This document shows positions 26,582 through 35,387 of a stretch of 64,000 bases of DNA, one piece after another. A program made the position numbers and the translations under genes. The stretch is from Chitinophaga sp. (GTDB lineage Bacteria > Bacteroidota > Bacteroidia > Chitinophagales > Chitinophagaceae): contig NZ_JAGHZS010000001.1 of the NCBI RefSeq assembly GCF_017745275.1, forward strand, positions 682,001-746,000. The letters are read 5' to 3'. The notes under the pieces are model-generated. The model had not been told where the DNA came from. It searched no databases and worked only from the letters and a program-made list of their open reading frames with translations. Every line of letters starts with the position of its first letter. The first letter of the stretch is position 1.

Positions 26582-29500
26582 TCAGAAAGAACATTTCAGG
26601 TTCACACCAAAGCGCCGGGTAGTAGGCACTGCCAGGTTATCATATCCTTGCGAGTTGCCTACGCCCAGGGAGCTGACCTCCGGATCGAAATTGGTATATT
26701 TTGGAAAGTTGGGAGCGCTGTACCAGAGGTTACGACCCGTTACAGAAATGAAGGCAGCACCAAAGGGCGTTTTACCCAAAAGGCTTTTGGGCAATTCATA
26801 GCCAAATGCTATTTCGCGTAAACGGAATACTGTTGCATCGAATACCGATCCTTCATTGATACCACCATTGCCCGGGCCCATACTACCGCTGAAGAAATGA
26901 TCTTCAAAAGACAATGCCACATTGTTAGGGATCTTATTTCCCCTTTCATCCAGCAGTGGTTTTTGTGTATTGATATCGCCTAATATACCGGGAGATACAA
27001 TCATAAACTCCCGATTCTCCATATCGCGGGTAACACCGCGGGAAAGCATCTCTGCTACGGTACGCGAATACAGCTGTCCACCCTGTTTCCAATCGAACAA
27101 TACATTGACGGAAAAGCTGCGGTAACGGAAGGTATTTGTAATGCCTACCATAAAATCCGGGTTGGGATTACCGATTGCTTTTAACGAACCCGATATCAGC
27201 GGTTTGCCGGTGTTAGGATCTATGAGCACGTTGCCTTCATCGTCCCGTGCATAGGCGGTGCCCTGGATCAAGCCGTAGGGCTGTCCTACCACATGCACGC
27301 TGCTGGTACCGTTAGTACCACCATAGCTGAAGCGTTCATATCCTCCGAGGTCCTGGATGATGTTACGGTTGCGGGTAAAGTTGGCTGATATTTCCCAGTT
27401 GAAACCGTTGTTGCTCTGGAAGGGTACACCTGTTACTCCGATCTCCACACCCTTGTTGGTGGCCTCTCCCAGGTTTAAGATCTGTGTGGTATACCCGGAA
27501 GAAGGCGCCGCGGTTACTTCAAAAATCTGCGAGGTACTTTTCTTATTGTACCAGGTAAAGTCAACGCCTATACGATTATGGAAGAATTGTAACTCTGTTC
27601 CTATTTCCAGTTCTGTGATAAACTCCGGTTTCAGGTTAGCATTGGTGAGCAGGTTGGCCTGTGTTACCACGTTGTATACAGCTCCTCCTGATGGCGTAAA
27701 AGGCAGTCCCACATTGGCGGGCGTGGTACTGGCGCCCAGGATAGGATTGACCTGGTAAAAGTTCTGCGTCTGGTATGGCGATGCTTCGTTTCCTACTTTC
27801 GTATAGCCGGCCCTTACCTTACCAAAGTTCAGTACATTTTTGGGCAGATGCAATGCTTCTGTAAATACCAGTGATCCATTTACACCGCCGTAGAAATAAC
27901 TGCTGTTATTGGAAGGCAGGGTGGAAGAGATATCGTTTCGTCCTACAAAGTTGAGCGACGCATAGTTTTTATAGTCGAGGGTGATATCTGTAAAGAAGGC
28001 ATAGTAGCGCTGTTTCAGGATATTCCGGTTATTGATCAGCTGTATCGGTGTAACAGAACTCGTGTTGTTCATGTCTATCAGATCAGCTACAATAATGTTA
28101 TCTCCATAAAAAGCTTTCCGGTCTGTGAGCCGCTGGTTGACGTTATTTCCCAGGATGGCGCGCAGTGATATATCGGGCGTAAGTGGTTTGGTGGCGGTAA
28201 CGAGCAAAGTATTATCCAGTTCCTGGCGGTAGATATTATCCGAAGTAATGCTTCCATTCGGATAGGAGGAACTGCCTTTGCCGCGTACACTCATTCTCCG
28301 GTCGGTGTAGGCATTGAAGCCCACGGTATTCTGTATATTTAGCCATGGCAGCGGATCAAAACCCAGTACCAGGTTACCATAGTAGCGGTCTACATCGCTG
28401 GTAGAGGGACTGTGTTTCACGGACCAGTAAGGATTATCCACCCCCGTGTAGTCGTATACGTTACTACCATCAATGGGGTTTTCGAAAGGATAATTGGTGA
28501 GGTCGTAGCTGGTAGGTACATACATCAGCGTAGACATGATAGAACCGGTAAGTCCACCCACCGGTGGTGTTTTCTGCCGGGTAGTCGCGTAGTTGATTGC
28601 ACCGCTGGCATAGAATTTATTCTCCAGCCGGATGTTACCGCCGATGTTAACGGAGGTACGTTTGATTTCATTGCCGGGTACTACGCCCTGGTTATTGGTA
28701 TTGGAAAAACCGGCGTTAAAGTTTCCTTTTTCACTGCCGGAAGAAATGGTGATAGCGTTTTCATATACACTTCCCTGCCGGAAAAAATTCTTCGCATTCT
28801 CTTTTGCATATGACTTATAAGGCACCTGTATGGGAGTGACGCCATCGGCTTCATAGAATTGCGGGAATACCGCAGCGCTAAACTGGCGTGTGAGCTGGTG
28901 AGGGATGGTTTTGCGTGTAGGCAGCAAGCTGGGTACGCCTTCGAACGGTTGTCCCCAGGAAGCGTATACCCCTTGACGGTAGTCGTTGTTGGTACCCTGA
29001 CCGTATTTGGTTTGATAGTCCGGCAATCCGGATACCTGTTCAACAGAGTAGCCGGTGTTATAAGTGATCTCGGTACCTTTCCGACTTTTCTTTTTTCCGG
29101 CTTTGGTAGTAATGATAATGGCGCCATTAGCTGCGCGGGAGCCGTACAGGGCGGCTGCCGCAGCTCCTTTCAGCACCGTCATGGATTGGATATTGTTAGG
29201 ATCAAGGTCGAAAGCGCGGTTGGTAACACCGGCGCCGCCTACGGTGGTAGCCCCCACATTGGCGAAGCTGGAGTTATCAAAAGGCACGCCATCCACTACA
29301 AATAAAGGTTGGTTGTTGCCATTCAGGGAAGAGTTGCCACGAATAGTGATATTGGTACCGCCACCGGCCACACCACCGGCCGATTGTACGTTTACACCAG
29401 CTACTTTACCCGTGAGCGCTCTTACCGGGTCTGGTTCCGATTTCTGGGCCAGCTTATCGGAAGTGATAGTACTTACGGAATAGCCCAGGCTGTTCTTTTG

Positions 29501-30172
29501 CCGGGCGATACCAGCGGCAGTGACTACAAAGTCCTGCAATTGCTTTACTGCGGCTTTTAAGCGGATAATACTGACATCTGACGCTTTTACTTCTGTGATG
29601 CTGTATCCCACAGCGGTGATCACCAATACGGCGCCTTCTTTTACTTTTAAGGAGAAGGTGCCATCGCCGGCGGAGGTAACGCCGTTAGCGGTTCCTTTTT
29701 CCATGATAGTTGCGCCGGGAAAGGGTTCACCTGTTTCGCTCAGTATTTTTCCTTTTACTACGATGTCTGCCAGCGGGAGGGTTGTCATCTCCGCGGGGAG
29801 GGAACGTTTTTCATTGTCGGTGAGCACGATGTAGCCATCATTCACCACGAAACCAATTTCCATGCGGCCCAGCAGGCGGTCCAGCACTTTACCCAGGGCT
29901 TCCTGGTTGGCACTGGCGCTTACTTTTCTGTCGAGCGAAATATGGCTGGAACTATACACAAACTTCACGTCTGCTTTACTATGGATCTCGTTCAATACGC
30001 CTTTCAAACTCATATCATCTGCCTGCAGCGATATTTTCCGGTCGAGGATACCCTGTGCATACCCGGATGTGGGAGTAGCGGTGCTAAAGAGCAACACACC
30101 TGTTATGACATAGATAGCTGTTACTTGCTTGCATTTGTACAGGAAGGCATTTGTTTTTAAATTTATGAGCAT
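26582..30172 (-). CDS. SusC/RagA-family TonB-dependent outer-membrane transporter with STN domain
   Basis: The product has 1196 residues. After a signal peptide comes an STN domain (about 45-125, with SLKGVLNEIHSKADVKFVYS), a carboxypeptidase-like CNA sandwich (about 135-215, KGKILSETGEPFPGAT), then the plug (GLxGKVAGVNVQSAGG, TVLKGAAAAALYGSRAANG) and a 22-strand barrel ending in the typical aromatic terminus (RRFGVNLKCSF). The STN domain marks it as a signal-giving receptor that can talk to FecR at 30375-31337. It imports the ligand captured by SusD using TonB energy. The gap to fecR is 202 bases and holds a strong hairpin and a short palindrome. Confidence 0.95.
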   Translation of the reverse strand: MLINLKTNAFLYKCKQVTAIYVITGVLLFSTATPTSGYAQGILDRKISLQADDMSLKGVLNEIHSKADVKFVYSSSHISLDRKVSASANQEALGKVLDRLLGRMEIGFVVNDGYIVLTDNEKRSLPAEMTTLPLADIVVKGKILSETGEPFPGATIMEKGTANGVTSAGDGTFSLKVKEGAVLVITAVGYSITEVKASDVSIIRLKAAVKQLQDFVVTAAGIARQKNSLGYSVSTITSDKLAQKSEPDPVRALTGKVAGVNVQSAGGVAGGGTNITIRGNSSLNGNNQPLFVVDGVPFDNSSFANVGATTVGGAGVTNRAFDLDPNNIQSMTVLKGAAAAALYGSRAANGAIIITTKAGKKKSRKGTEITYNTGYSVEQVSGLPDYQTKYGQGTNNDYRQGVYASWGQPFEGVPSLLPTRKTIPHQLTRQFSAAVFPQFYEADGVTPIQVPYKSYAKENAKNFFRQGSVYENAITISSGSEKGNFNAGFSNTNNQGVVPGNEIKRTSVNIGGNIRLENKFYASGAINYATTRQKTPPVGGLTGSIMSTLMYVPTSYDLTNYPFENPIDGSNVYDYTGVDNPYWSVKHSPSTSDVDRYYGNLVLGFDPLPWLNIQNTVGFNAYTDRRMSVRGKGSSSYPNGSITSDNIYRQELDNTLLVTATKPLTPDISLRAILGNNVNQRLTDRKAFYGDNIIVADLIDMNNTSSVTPIQLINNRNILKQRYYAFFTDITLDYKNYASLNFVGRNDISSTLPSNNSSYFYGGVNGSLVFTEALHLPKNVLNFGKVRAGYTKVGNEASPYQTQNFYQVNPILGASTTPANVGLPFTPSGGAVYNVVTQANLLTNANLKPEFITELEIGTELQFFHNRIGVDFTWYNKKSTSQIFEVTAAPSSGYTTQILNLGEATNKGVEIGVTGVPFQSNNGFNWEISANFTRNRNIIQDLGGYERFSYGGTNGTSSVHVVGQPYGLIQGTAYARDDEGNVLIDPNTGKPLISGSLKAIGNPNPDFMVGITNTFRYRSFSVNVLFDWKQGGQLYSRTVAEMLSRGVTRDMENREFMIVSPGILGDINTQKPLLDERGNKIPNNVALSFEDHFFSGSMGPGNGGINEGSVFDATVFRLREIAFGYELPKSLLGKTPFGAAFISVTGRNLWYSAPNFPKYTNFDPEVSSLGVGNSQGYDNLAVPTTRRFGVNLKCSF

Positions 30173-30231
30173 AGACCTTGTACTTTGTTAGATTTCGGAA
30201 AGAATTTGACAAAGGAATTCCCTTACCGCGC

Positions 30232-30246
30232 TATCACGCGGTGATA
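30232..30246. promoter_or_regulatory. perfect 15-base palindrome upstream of susC, possible operator
   Basis: TATCAC-GCG-GTGATA is a perfect inverted repeat 59 bases before the susC start, between the hairpin and the gene. It overlaps a second, GC-rich pair CCGCG/CGCGG. No regulator can be named. Confidence 0.4.
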
Positions 30247-30263
30247 AAATGGGCTATTCACAT

Positions 30264-30294
30264 AAGCTGGGGGGGACTGTCCCCCCTCCAGCTT
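30264..30294 (-). other. strong hairpin between fecR and susC
   Basis: A stem of about 12 bp (30264-30275 with 30283-30294) has a core of seven G against six C and a 7-base loop. No T run follows on the reverse strand, so it is more likely an RNA stability or expression-setting element than a terminator. Confidence 0.6.
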
Positions 30295-30374
30295 TAGTTG
30301 GCAGAGATGTTAGCCATTGGGTTGTTTTTCTGTGTTTGTCCCGATTCGATAGTGGTTGATAACAAGTTCATTTT

Positions 30375-31337
30375 TTACTTTTTTTGTTTGAGTAAAATAG
30401 TTTTTCCCCTGATCTCGACATCCAGGTAGAGCGCCTGGCAGATCATATTCATTGTGTGTTGTAAAGACTGGTCGGTAAAATCAGCAGTGATTAGATTGGT
30501 GTTGATAACTGCATCCTGCAGTTGAATATTTACTTCAAATTTCTTTTCTATCCGTTGTAAAACGTATGGCATAGCGGCATCATTGAATGCCATATTATAT
30601 TCTGTACCGTCCATGATTTCCTTGATCGGTGGCATACCGGTTTCCTGTTTTGTGATAGCGGCTGCCGGCGCAGAATAGATGGCCTGTTGCTCCGGGTACA
30701 ACACCATTCCCGGTGAAGCTGGTGCACTGAGTGCAATCTTTCCTGTTAGTACCGTTACTTCTGTTTCCTTTCCTTTCTCACGGATATTAAAGCTGGTTCC
30801 CAACACAGTAGTCGTAAGGGATCCACACTTTACCAGGAAAGGATGCGTCGGGTCCTGGGCGATTTCAAACAGCGCTTCTCCTTCCAGTATTACTTCTCTT
30901 TTACCTGTGCCGAAGCTAACAGGATAGACTAAACGGCTTTCCCCTTTCAACCATACGATAGAGCCATCGGACAGGATATACTTTTTGGTATGACCAACAA
31001 TACTTTTTGCGGCCACCAGGCGATGTGGTGCTACCAGGTTGAGTATACTGGTGCGGAACAGGGTACCGGAAGTGATCAGTATAGCAACACCGGCGGCTAC
31101 CTTCCAGTAACGGAACAGCGGTCGTGCCAGGCTGCGTTGTTTCGTTTGTTGAATGCGTGCCATTAACTTTTCATATCCACCGGTGCGGGCATCTTGTTTT
31201 TCTTCCTCCGTTAATGTATCAAACGCATGTTCATCTCCGACAGCGTCCAGCCACTGTTCCAATTTCTCCGCTTCCGCCGGATCCAGCGTACCATCCAGGT
31301 ATTTCCCGATTAAATTTTTAAAGTCCTGGTTGTTCAT
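30375..31337 (-). CDS. FecR-family anti-sigma factor
   Basis: The product has 320 residues. The N-terminal sigma-binding part (NLIGKYLDGTLDPAEAEKLEQWLD) is followed by a transmembrane helix at about 79-97, then the FecR domain (KKYILSDGSIVWLKGESRLVYP, VILEGEALFEIAQDPTHPFLV) and the C-terminal STN-like segment (MPYVLQRIEKKFEVNIQL). It is expected to bind the ECF factor encoded upstream at 31545-32150 and to sense the STN domain of SusC. The gap to the sigma gene is 207 bases, larger than in the first ECF cluster, and holds a possible ECF promoter of its own. Confidence 0.92.
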   Translation of the reverse strand: MNNQDFKNLIGKYLDGTLDPAEAEKLEQWLDAVGDEHAFDTLTEEEKQDARTGGYEKLMARIQQTKQRSLARPLFRYWKVAAGVAILITSGTLFRTSILNLVAPHRLVAAKSIVGHTKKYILSDGSIVWLKGESRLVYPVSFGTGKREVILEGEALFEIAQDPTHPFLVKCGSLTTTVLGTSFNIREKGKETEVTVLTGKIALSAPASPGMVLYPEQQAIYSAPAAAITKQETGMPPIKEIMDGTEYNMAFNDAAMPYVLQRIEKKFEVNIQLQDAVINTNLITADFTDQSLQHTMNMICQALYLDVEIRGKTILLKQKK

Positions 31338-31390
31338 TCTTTTTTGTGCTGCTTAAATTTCACCGGGTAGTTAATCACATCCCCTATAGT

Positions 31391-31421
31391 TAAGTACACT
31401 GAGAAAGTTGTAACACCTATG
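31391..31421 (-). promoter_or_regulatory. possible ECF-type promoter before fecR
   Basis: The reverse strand reads CATAGGTGTT, then TTTCTCA and GTGTACTTA. The TTTCTC block and its distance to the -35-like box match the two promoters of the first ECF cluster, but the -10-like part differs (GTGTAC against GTGTCG) and is shifted by two bases. Confidence 0.35.
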
Positions 31422-31544
31422 TCTTTTAAAAAAAAATTTAAAAGTTATGGGAGATAGGAATGCGGGGGAATATAAATGAGGCAGATCCGGCCAGGGACAG
31501 GCATTACGGGAGATGAGGATGCAGGGAACACAACCTGCCTGCAA

Positions 31545-32150
31545 CTACTGCCAGGGGCTTGTTTCCAGCACCAGCAGCACAATACACAGATGATGTCCCA
31601 GCATTGTTCTCAATTGCCGGAGTGCTTTGGTCAGATGATTTTCCACTGTTTTATGGGAGATGTTCAGCGTGCTGGCGATATCGCTAACAGATAGATGTTC
31701 ATGACGGCTCATTCTGAATACCTGCTGACATTTCTCCGGCAGGCGGGATACTTCTTTCTCCATCCTGTTTTTCAGGTCTGTAGCAGCCATGTTTTCTTCA
31801 TTGGAGTTGTCGGACATTTTTTCGGGATACTGCGCAAATTGGTGGGCATAGGTTTTACGAATGCGATCCGACTTAATATAATTCAGCAGCTGATATTTTA
31901 CAGCGGTAAATAAATAGGCGGAGAGTGAATGGGTCAGTTGCAATTCTTTGTGCTTTACCCAAAGCGAAAAAAATACTTCCTGAATGATTTCTTCCGCAAT
32001 TTCCTTACTCTTTAAGCGGTTGTACACATAGCCATATAAGCGGGGCCAATACTCCTGGTAAATAGCTTCATACACACTCATATCCCCCTCTTTTAACAAG
32101 GTAATGATGCCTGCCTCATCATAAACATTATATTTTTTCTTAATGTTCAA
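31545..32150 (-). CDS. ECF RNA polymerase sigma factor of the SusCD locus
   Basis: The product is 201 residues. Region 2 is seen in VYEAIYQEYWPRLYGYVYNRL and EEIIQEVFFSLWVKH; region 4 in RLPEKCQQVFRMSRHEHLSVSDIASTL with the HKTVENHLTKALRQL helix-turn-helix. The start is TTG at 32150: the frame has a TAG three codons upstream and no ATG before residue 24, whose use would cut into region 2. The C-terminus is hydrophobic (LCIVLLVLETSPWQ), as in the other ECF factor here. It is the first gene of the ECF-fecR-susC-susD-peptidase locus. Confidence 0.88.
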   Translation of the reverse strand: MNIKKKYNVYDEAGIITLLKEGDMSVYEAIYQEYWPRLYGYVYNRLKSKEIAEEIIQEVFFSLWVKHKELQLTHSLSAYLFTAVKYQLLNYIKSDRIRKTYAHQFAQYPEKMSDNSNEENMAATDLKNRMEKEVSRLPEKCQQVFRMSRHEHLSVSDIASTLNISHKTVENHLTKALRQLRTMLGHHLCIVLLVLETSPWQ

Positions 32151-32380
32151 TATTTTCGTCTATCCATATGCTACAACCATAAACAAACAAAAAAAATATC
32201 ACTTTTCATAATTATTAGCTTCTATTTTATATCAAAACCAAGAAATAAATAGATTTTTTATAGATAACCGATTCATTGACATGATAAAAAGAATTTAGAC
32301 AATCCAGTCATGTGCGGGTTATTATTTTTCCGGGAGATTTTTTCCGTACGATAACTTTTGTTCTAACAAACTCTCCATCC

Positions 32381-32419
32381 TTAACAATTTCCTAATCGGC
32401 CCTTAACACCTGCCTAACA
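32381..32419 (+). promoter_or_regulatory. 11-bp-phased TTAACA box (PhoB/OmpR-type candidate)
   Basis: Four hexamers occur exactly 11 bases apart: TTAACA (32381), CTAATC (32392), TTAACA (32403) and CTAACA (32414). Direct hexamers with 11-base period are the layout bound by PhoP/PhoB-type response regulators, for example the TTAACA boxes of Bacillus PhoP. The region is more than 230 bases from the ECF gene and points at a possible small RNA. Confidence 0.5.
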
Positions 32420-32444
32420 ATCTTCCCGGAACTTAGATATACCC

Positions 32445-32541
32445 TTACATGATTACATTACTACCCTCGGAAGCCCTGCCTGTTGTTTGTTCTACTAATG
32501 TTGATTGAGGAGGAAGGAACCTGAAACTCCTTCCTTTTTTT
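32445..32541 (+). ncRNA. possible small RNA behind the phased box
   Basis: About 100 bases between the phased box and a clear intrinsic terminator contain no credible reading frame, so a short transcript is likely. The 5' end is a guess, placed about 25 bases past the last hexamer. It could instead be an attenuated leader of the DUF2130 gene, which starts 51 bases after the T run. Confidence 0.35.
32511..32541 (+). terminator. intrinsic terminator between the phased box and the DUF2130 gene
   Basis: An 8-bp stem AGGAAGGA/TCCTTCCT (32511-32518 with 32528-32535) and a 9-base loop are followed by seven T. It lies 51 bases before the next gene on the same strand, so it must end an upstream transcript. 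The rest of the 440-base gap (32151-32380) shows nothing convincing beyond AT-rich DNA. Confidence 0.75.
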
Positions 32542-32591
32542 ATTCCGGCCGCCAATCCCCTATCTTTACGAAATATTTTTTAGAGAATACT

Positions 32592-33884
32592 ATGGGAACA
32601 TCAATCACCTGCCCCAGCTGCAAACATCAGTTTGTCATGGAGGATGCATTCGCTGCGGACATCGAGAAGGAAATGAGAGGAAAAATGGAAGATGAATGGC
32701 GCCGGCGCCTTAAGTCGCTCCAGGATGAAAAAGATACCCTTCTCTCAGAAAAAAATAAAATGGCCCAGGAACGGCGCCAGATCGAAACACTAAAGCAACA
32801 ACAGGAAGAAGAAGTTAATAAACGCGTGCTCGCGGAAAAAAAACGTCTCCAGGACTCCCTGGAGCAGGAGCTCCGTAAATCCATTACAGCTGATATGGAT
32901 AACCAGATAGCCGTATTGCGCGAAGCTAACCAGGAACAGGAAGAGAAACTCAAAGAAGCCCGTAAACAGGAGCTGGAATTTCTGCGGAAAGAACAGGAAC
33001 TGAATAACCGCGAGCAGGAACTGGAAATTAGTCTCCAAAAGAAATTACTGGAAGCCCGCTCAGAGCTGGCTGATAAAATACGTAAGGAAGAAGCAGAACG
33101 CAACAGCCTCAGAGATACAGAACACCAGTTGCGCCTGAAAGAGCTGGAGAAACAACTGGAAGACCAGCGCCGCCTTGCAGAAGAAATGAAACGCCGGGTG
33201 GAACAAGGCTCTACGCAGCTGCAGGGAGAAGTTCAGGAACTGGTGCTGGAAGAAATGCTGCGCGCCAACTTCCCCTTCGATGAAGTAACACCGGTAGGAA
33301 AAGGCGTACGTGGCGCGGATTGTATACAACTGGTCCGCAACCAATACGGACAGGAATGCGGCCGCATCATCTATGAAAGCAAACGTACCAAAGAGTTTAT
33401 CAAAGATTGGGTAGAAAAGCTGAAAGCCGATATGCGCAGCCAGGGCGTTGATATAGCCATACTCGTTACCCAAACCATGCCTAAAGACATGGAACGTTTT
33501 GGTGAAAAAGACGGCATCTGGATCTGTACATTCGCTGAAGTAAAAGCCCTCGCTTATGTACTCCGCGATGGTATCGTTAAAATCTCCGGCAAGCTACGCT
33601 CCCAGGAAAACAAAGGCGACAAAATGCACATGCTTTATGAATACCTGACTGGCGGCGAGTTTGCAGAGCAATGGAAAGCCATCCGTGAAGGATTTATGTC
33701 CATGAAACTATCTATCCAACGTGAACGTGATGCCATGGAAAAATTGTGGAAATCACGCGAAAAACAATTGGAAAAAGTGTTGCTCAACGCAGCGCATATA
33801 CGCGGATCTATTGAAGGCATTGCCGGCAGCGACTCTGTAGACCTGCAACTGCTCGAAGATGCAGCAGATGACCTGTTAGACTAA
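32592..33884 (+). CDS. DUF2130 domain protein with long coiled coil
   Basis: The product is about 430 residues from the ATG at 32592. It starts with a zinc-ribbon-like CPSCKHQF, followed by a coiled coil of about 200 residues (about 30-230) very rich in Glu, Lys, Gln and Arg. The C-terminal DUF2130 domain (PF09903) contains GADCIQLV, GRIIYESKRTKEFIKDWVEKLK and AILVTQTMP, with an acidic/Lys pattern that recalls restriction-endonuclease-like folds. An earlier ATG at 32505 is rejected: it lies inside the terminator hairpin's upstream arm region and precedes a likely TATCTTTA promoter box near 32566. The function is unknown; DNA binding or cleavage is only a suggestion. The HAD gene follows 16 bases later. 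Confidence 0.8.
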   Translation: MGTSITCPSCKHQFVMEDAFAADIEKEMRGKMEDEWRRRLKSLQDEKDTLLSEKNKMAQERRQIETLKQQQEEEVNKRVLAEKKRLQDSLEQELRKSITADMDNQIAVLREANQEQEEKLKEARKQELEFLRKEQELNNREQELEISLQKKLLEARSELADKIRKEEAERNSLRDTEHQLRLKELEKQLEDQRRLAEEMKRRVEQGSTQLQGEVQELVLEEMLRANFPFDEVTPVGKGVRGADCIQLVRNQYGQECGRIIYESKRTKEFIKDWVEKLKADMRSQGVDIAILVTQTMPKDMERFGEKDGIWICTFAEVKALAYVLRDGIVKISGKLRSQENKGDKMHMLYEYLTGGEFAEQWKAIREGFMSMKLSIQRERDAMEKLWKSREKQLEKVLLNAAHIRGSIEGIAGSDSVDLQLLEDAADDLLD

Positions 33885-33900
33885 CTTTTATTTCAATACT

Positions 33901-34518
33901 ATGTCAGCAATTATTAACACCATCATCTTTGACCTAGGTGCTGTACTGATCGACTGGAATCCGCGACACCTTTATCGTAAAATTTTTTCTTCAGAAGAAG
34001 AAATGGAAATATTTCTGCGCGATATCTGTACTTCTGAATGGAATGAAACACAGGATGAAGGCAGAACCCTCGCGGCCGGCACCGAGTTACTGGTAGCACA
34101 GTTTCCACAACACGAAAGTAATATCCGCGCCTACTACGGCAGATGGACAGAGATGCTCAACGGAGAAATTGAAGGCACCAAAAATATATTGCAGCAACTA
34201 AAAGCTAGCGGAAAATATAAGCTATATGCACTCACCAACTGGTCCGATGAAACCTATCCCATTGCATTGAACTTATACCCTTCACTGCATTGGTTTGACG
34301 GTGTAGTAGTATCTGGTAGCGAGAAAATGCGGAAGCCGGCTCCGGCCTTCTTTCAGTTATTATTAGACCGATATCATGTAACAGCAGCCAACGCTTTATT
34401 CATTGATGATAACAAGCGGAATGTATTGGCAGCACGCGCATTTGGCATCGATAGTATCCTGTTTGAAGATCCACACCAGTTAAAAATTGAATTAGAAAAT
34501 AGATCTATTAATATTTAA
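33901..34518 (+). CDS. HAD-family hydrolase (YihX-like phosphatase)
   Basis: The product has 205 residues. HAD motif I is IIFDLGAVLIDWN (nucleophile Asp11; the +2 position is Gly, as in YihX-type enzymes), motif II is LTNWS, motif III is KMRKPAPAFF (Lys), and motif IV is FIDDNKRNV. A helical cap lies between motifs I and II (RHLYRKIFSSEEEMEIFL). Length fits subfamily I phosphatases acting on small phosphates such as sugar phosphates. It follows the DUF2130 gene by 16 bases, so the two are probably co-transcribed, though their link is unknown. Confidence 0.88.
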   Translation: MSAIINTIIFDLGAVLIDWNPRHLYRKIFSSEEEMEIFLRDICTSEWNETQDEGRTLAAGTELLVAQFPQHESNIRAYYGRWTEMLNGEIEGTKNILQQLKASGKYKLYALTNWSDETYPIALNLYPSLHWFDGVVVSGSEKMRKPAPAFFQLLLDRYHVTAANALFIDDNKRNVLAARAFGIDSILFEDPHQLKIELENRSINI

Positions 34519-34548
34519 TCCATTTTATTATTAATTGAATTGTTAACC

Positions 34549-34598
34549 CTTACATCACTTTAGGATTTCCTTAACACTGCACTGATAAACTTTCTGTA
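34549..34598 (+). promoter_or_regulatory. second 11-bp-phased repeat box
   Basis: Hexamers 11 bases apart: CTTACA (34549), TTAGGA (34560), TTAACA (34571), CTGATA (34582) and TCTGTA (34593). The block shares CCTTAACAC and TGC with the box at 32381-32419. It lies 125-174 bases before the DUF4136 gene, in an otherwise plain 204-base gap. Confidence 0.4.
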
Positions 34599-34722
34599 AC
34601 AATCAACTATCTAAAACGTTCTAGAGAGGAACACGGAAACATGATTGTGAGGAATACCAACCTGTTGGATTTCATTATCGTTAACCTGTGAGAAATTATT
34701 TTTTAAATTAATACGCTAGGAC

Positions 34723-35358
34723 ATGAAAAAAACATTGTTTTTATTCAGTGCCGCTGCCGCCGTGGTAGCGATGGTTTCATTCAGCAGCTGTCGGAAAGAT
34801 CCTTTGAAAGATATGACCAATGAAGAGTCCAGGATCTACATTACCAATCACGACAGTACCGCAAATTTCACCTCTTATTCAACTTTTAGCATAGTGGATT
34901 CTGTGGCTGTATTAACATTAAACAGTGATACCGCTAAGAAAGCATTAACAGACTACGATAAGAAATTGATTGCATCTGTTACTGCTGCCATGAAACAACG
35001 TGGCTACCAGTTAGTACCAAGGGCTTCCAAACCTGATCTGGCAGTGAATCTTACCCGTATCGACAACTCGTACTCCAGCATCTCCTGGAATCCAGGATGG
35101 TGGGGTGGCGGTGGCTACTGGGATCCTGGTTACTGGGGATTTCCAGGCGGCGGCTGGTACTGGCCTCCATACTATACCGTATACCGGGTAAACGAAAAAC
35201 AGGTGGCTATTGACCTCTTCGACCTCAAAAATCCGAAAAACGGTAAGTTCACAGCAGTATGGAATTCACTGTGGCGTGGCTCAGGCGTATGGAACATTGA
35301 TAACATTGACTCCATGGTACAGGCATCTTTTGCCCAATCCGCTTACCTGACTAAATAA
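34723..35358 (+). CDS. DUF4136-domain lipoprotein
   Basis: The product has 211 residues with a lipoprotein signal (AAAVVAMVSFSSC, Cys at 23). The DUF4136 core is recognised by the early FTSYSTFSIVDS region, VTAAMKQRGYQLV, and the conserved DLAVNL. A Gly/Trp/Tyr-rich stretch (about 125-150, GWWGGGGYWDPGYWG) is striking. The C-terminal segment has the usual IDLFDLKNPKN and a tryptophan. DUF4136 proteins are membrane-anchored and of unknown role. It is followed directly by an outer-membrane barrel gene, suggesting an envelope pair under the phased box. Confidence 0.85.
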   Translation: MKKTLFLFSAAAAVVAMVSFSSCRKDPLKDMTNEESRIYITNHDSTANFTSYSTFSIVDSVAVLTLNSDTAKKALTDYDKKLIASVTAAMKQRGYQLVPRASKPDLAVNLTRIDNSYSSISWNPGWWGGGGYWDPGYWGFPGGGWYWPPYYTVYRVNEKQVAIDLFDLKNPKNGKFTAVWNSLWRGSGVWNIDNIDSMVQASFAQSAYLTK

Positions 35359-35387
35359 TTGATTTGAACTTTTTAAATGACAGGAAG

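Noticed and set aside
32505..32591. N-terminal extension of the DUF2130 gene from the ATG at 32505
   Set aside because: It overlaps the terminator hairpin and the probable promoter, and lacks similarity to the family start.
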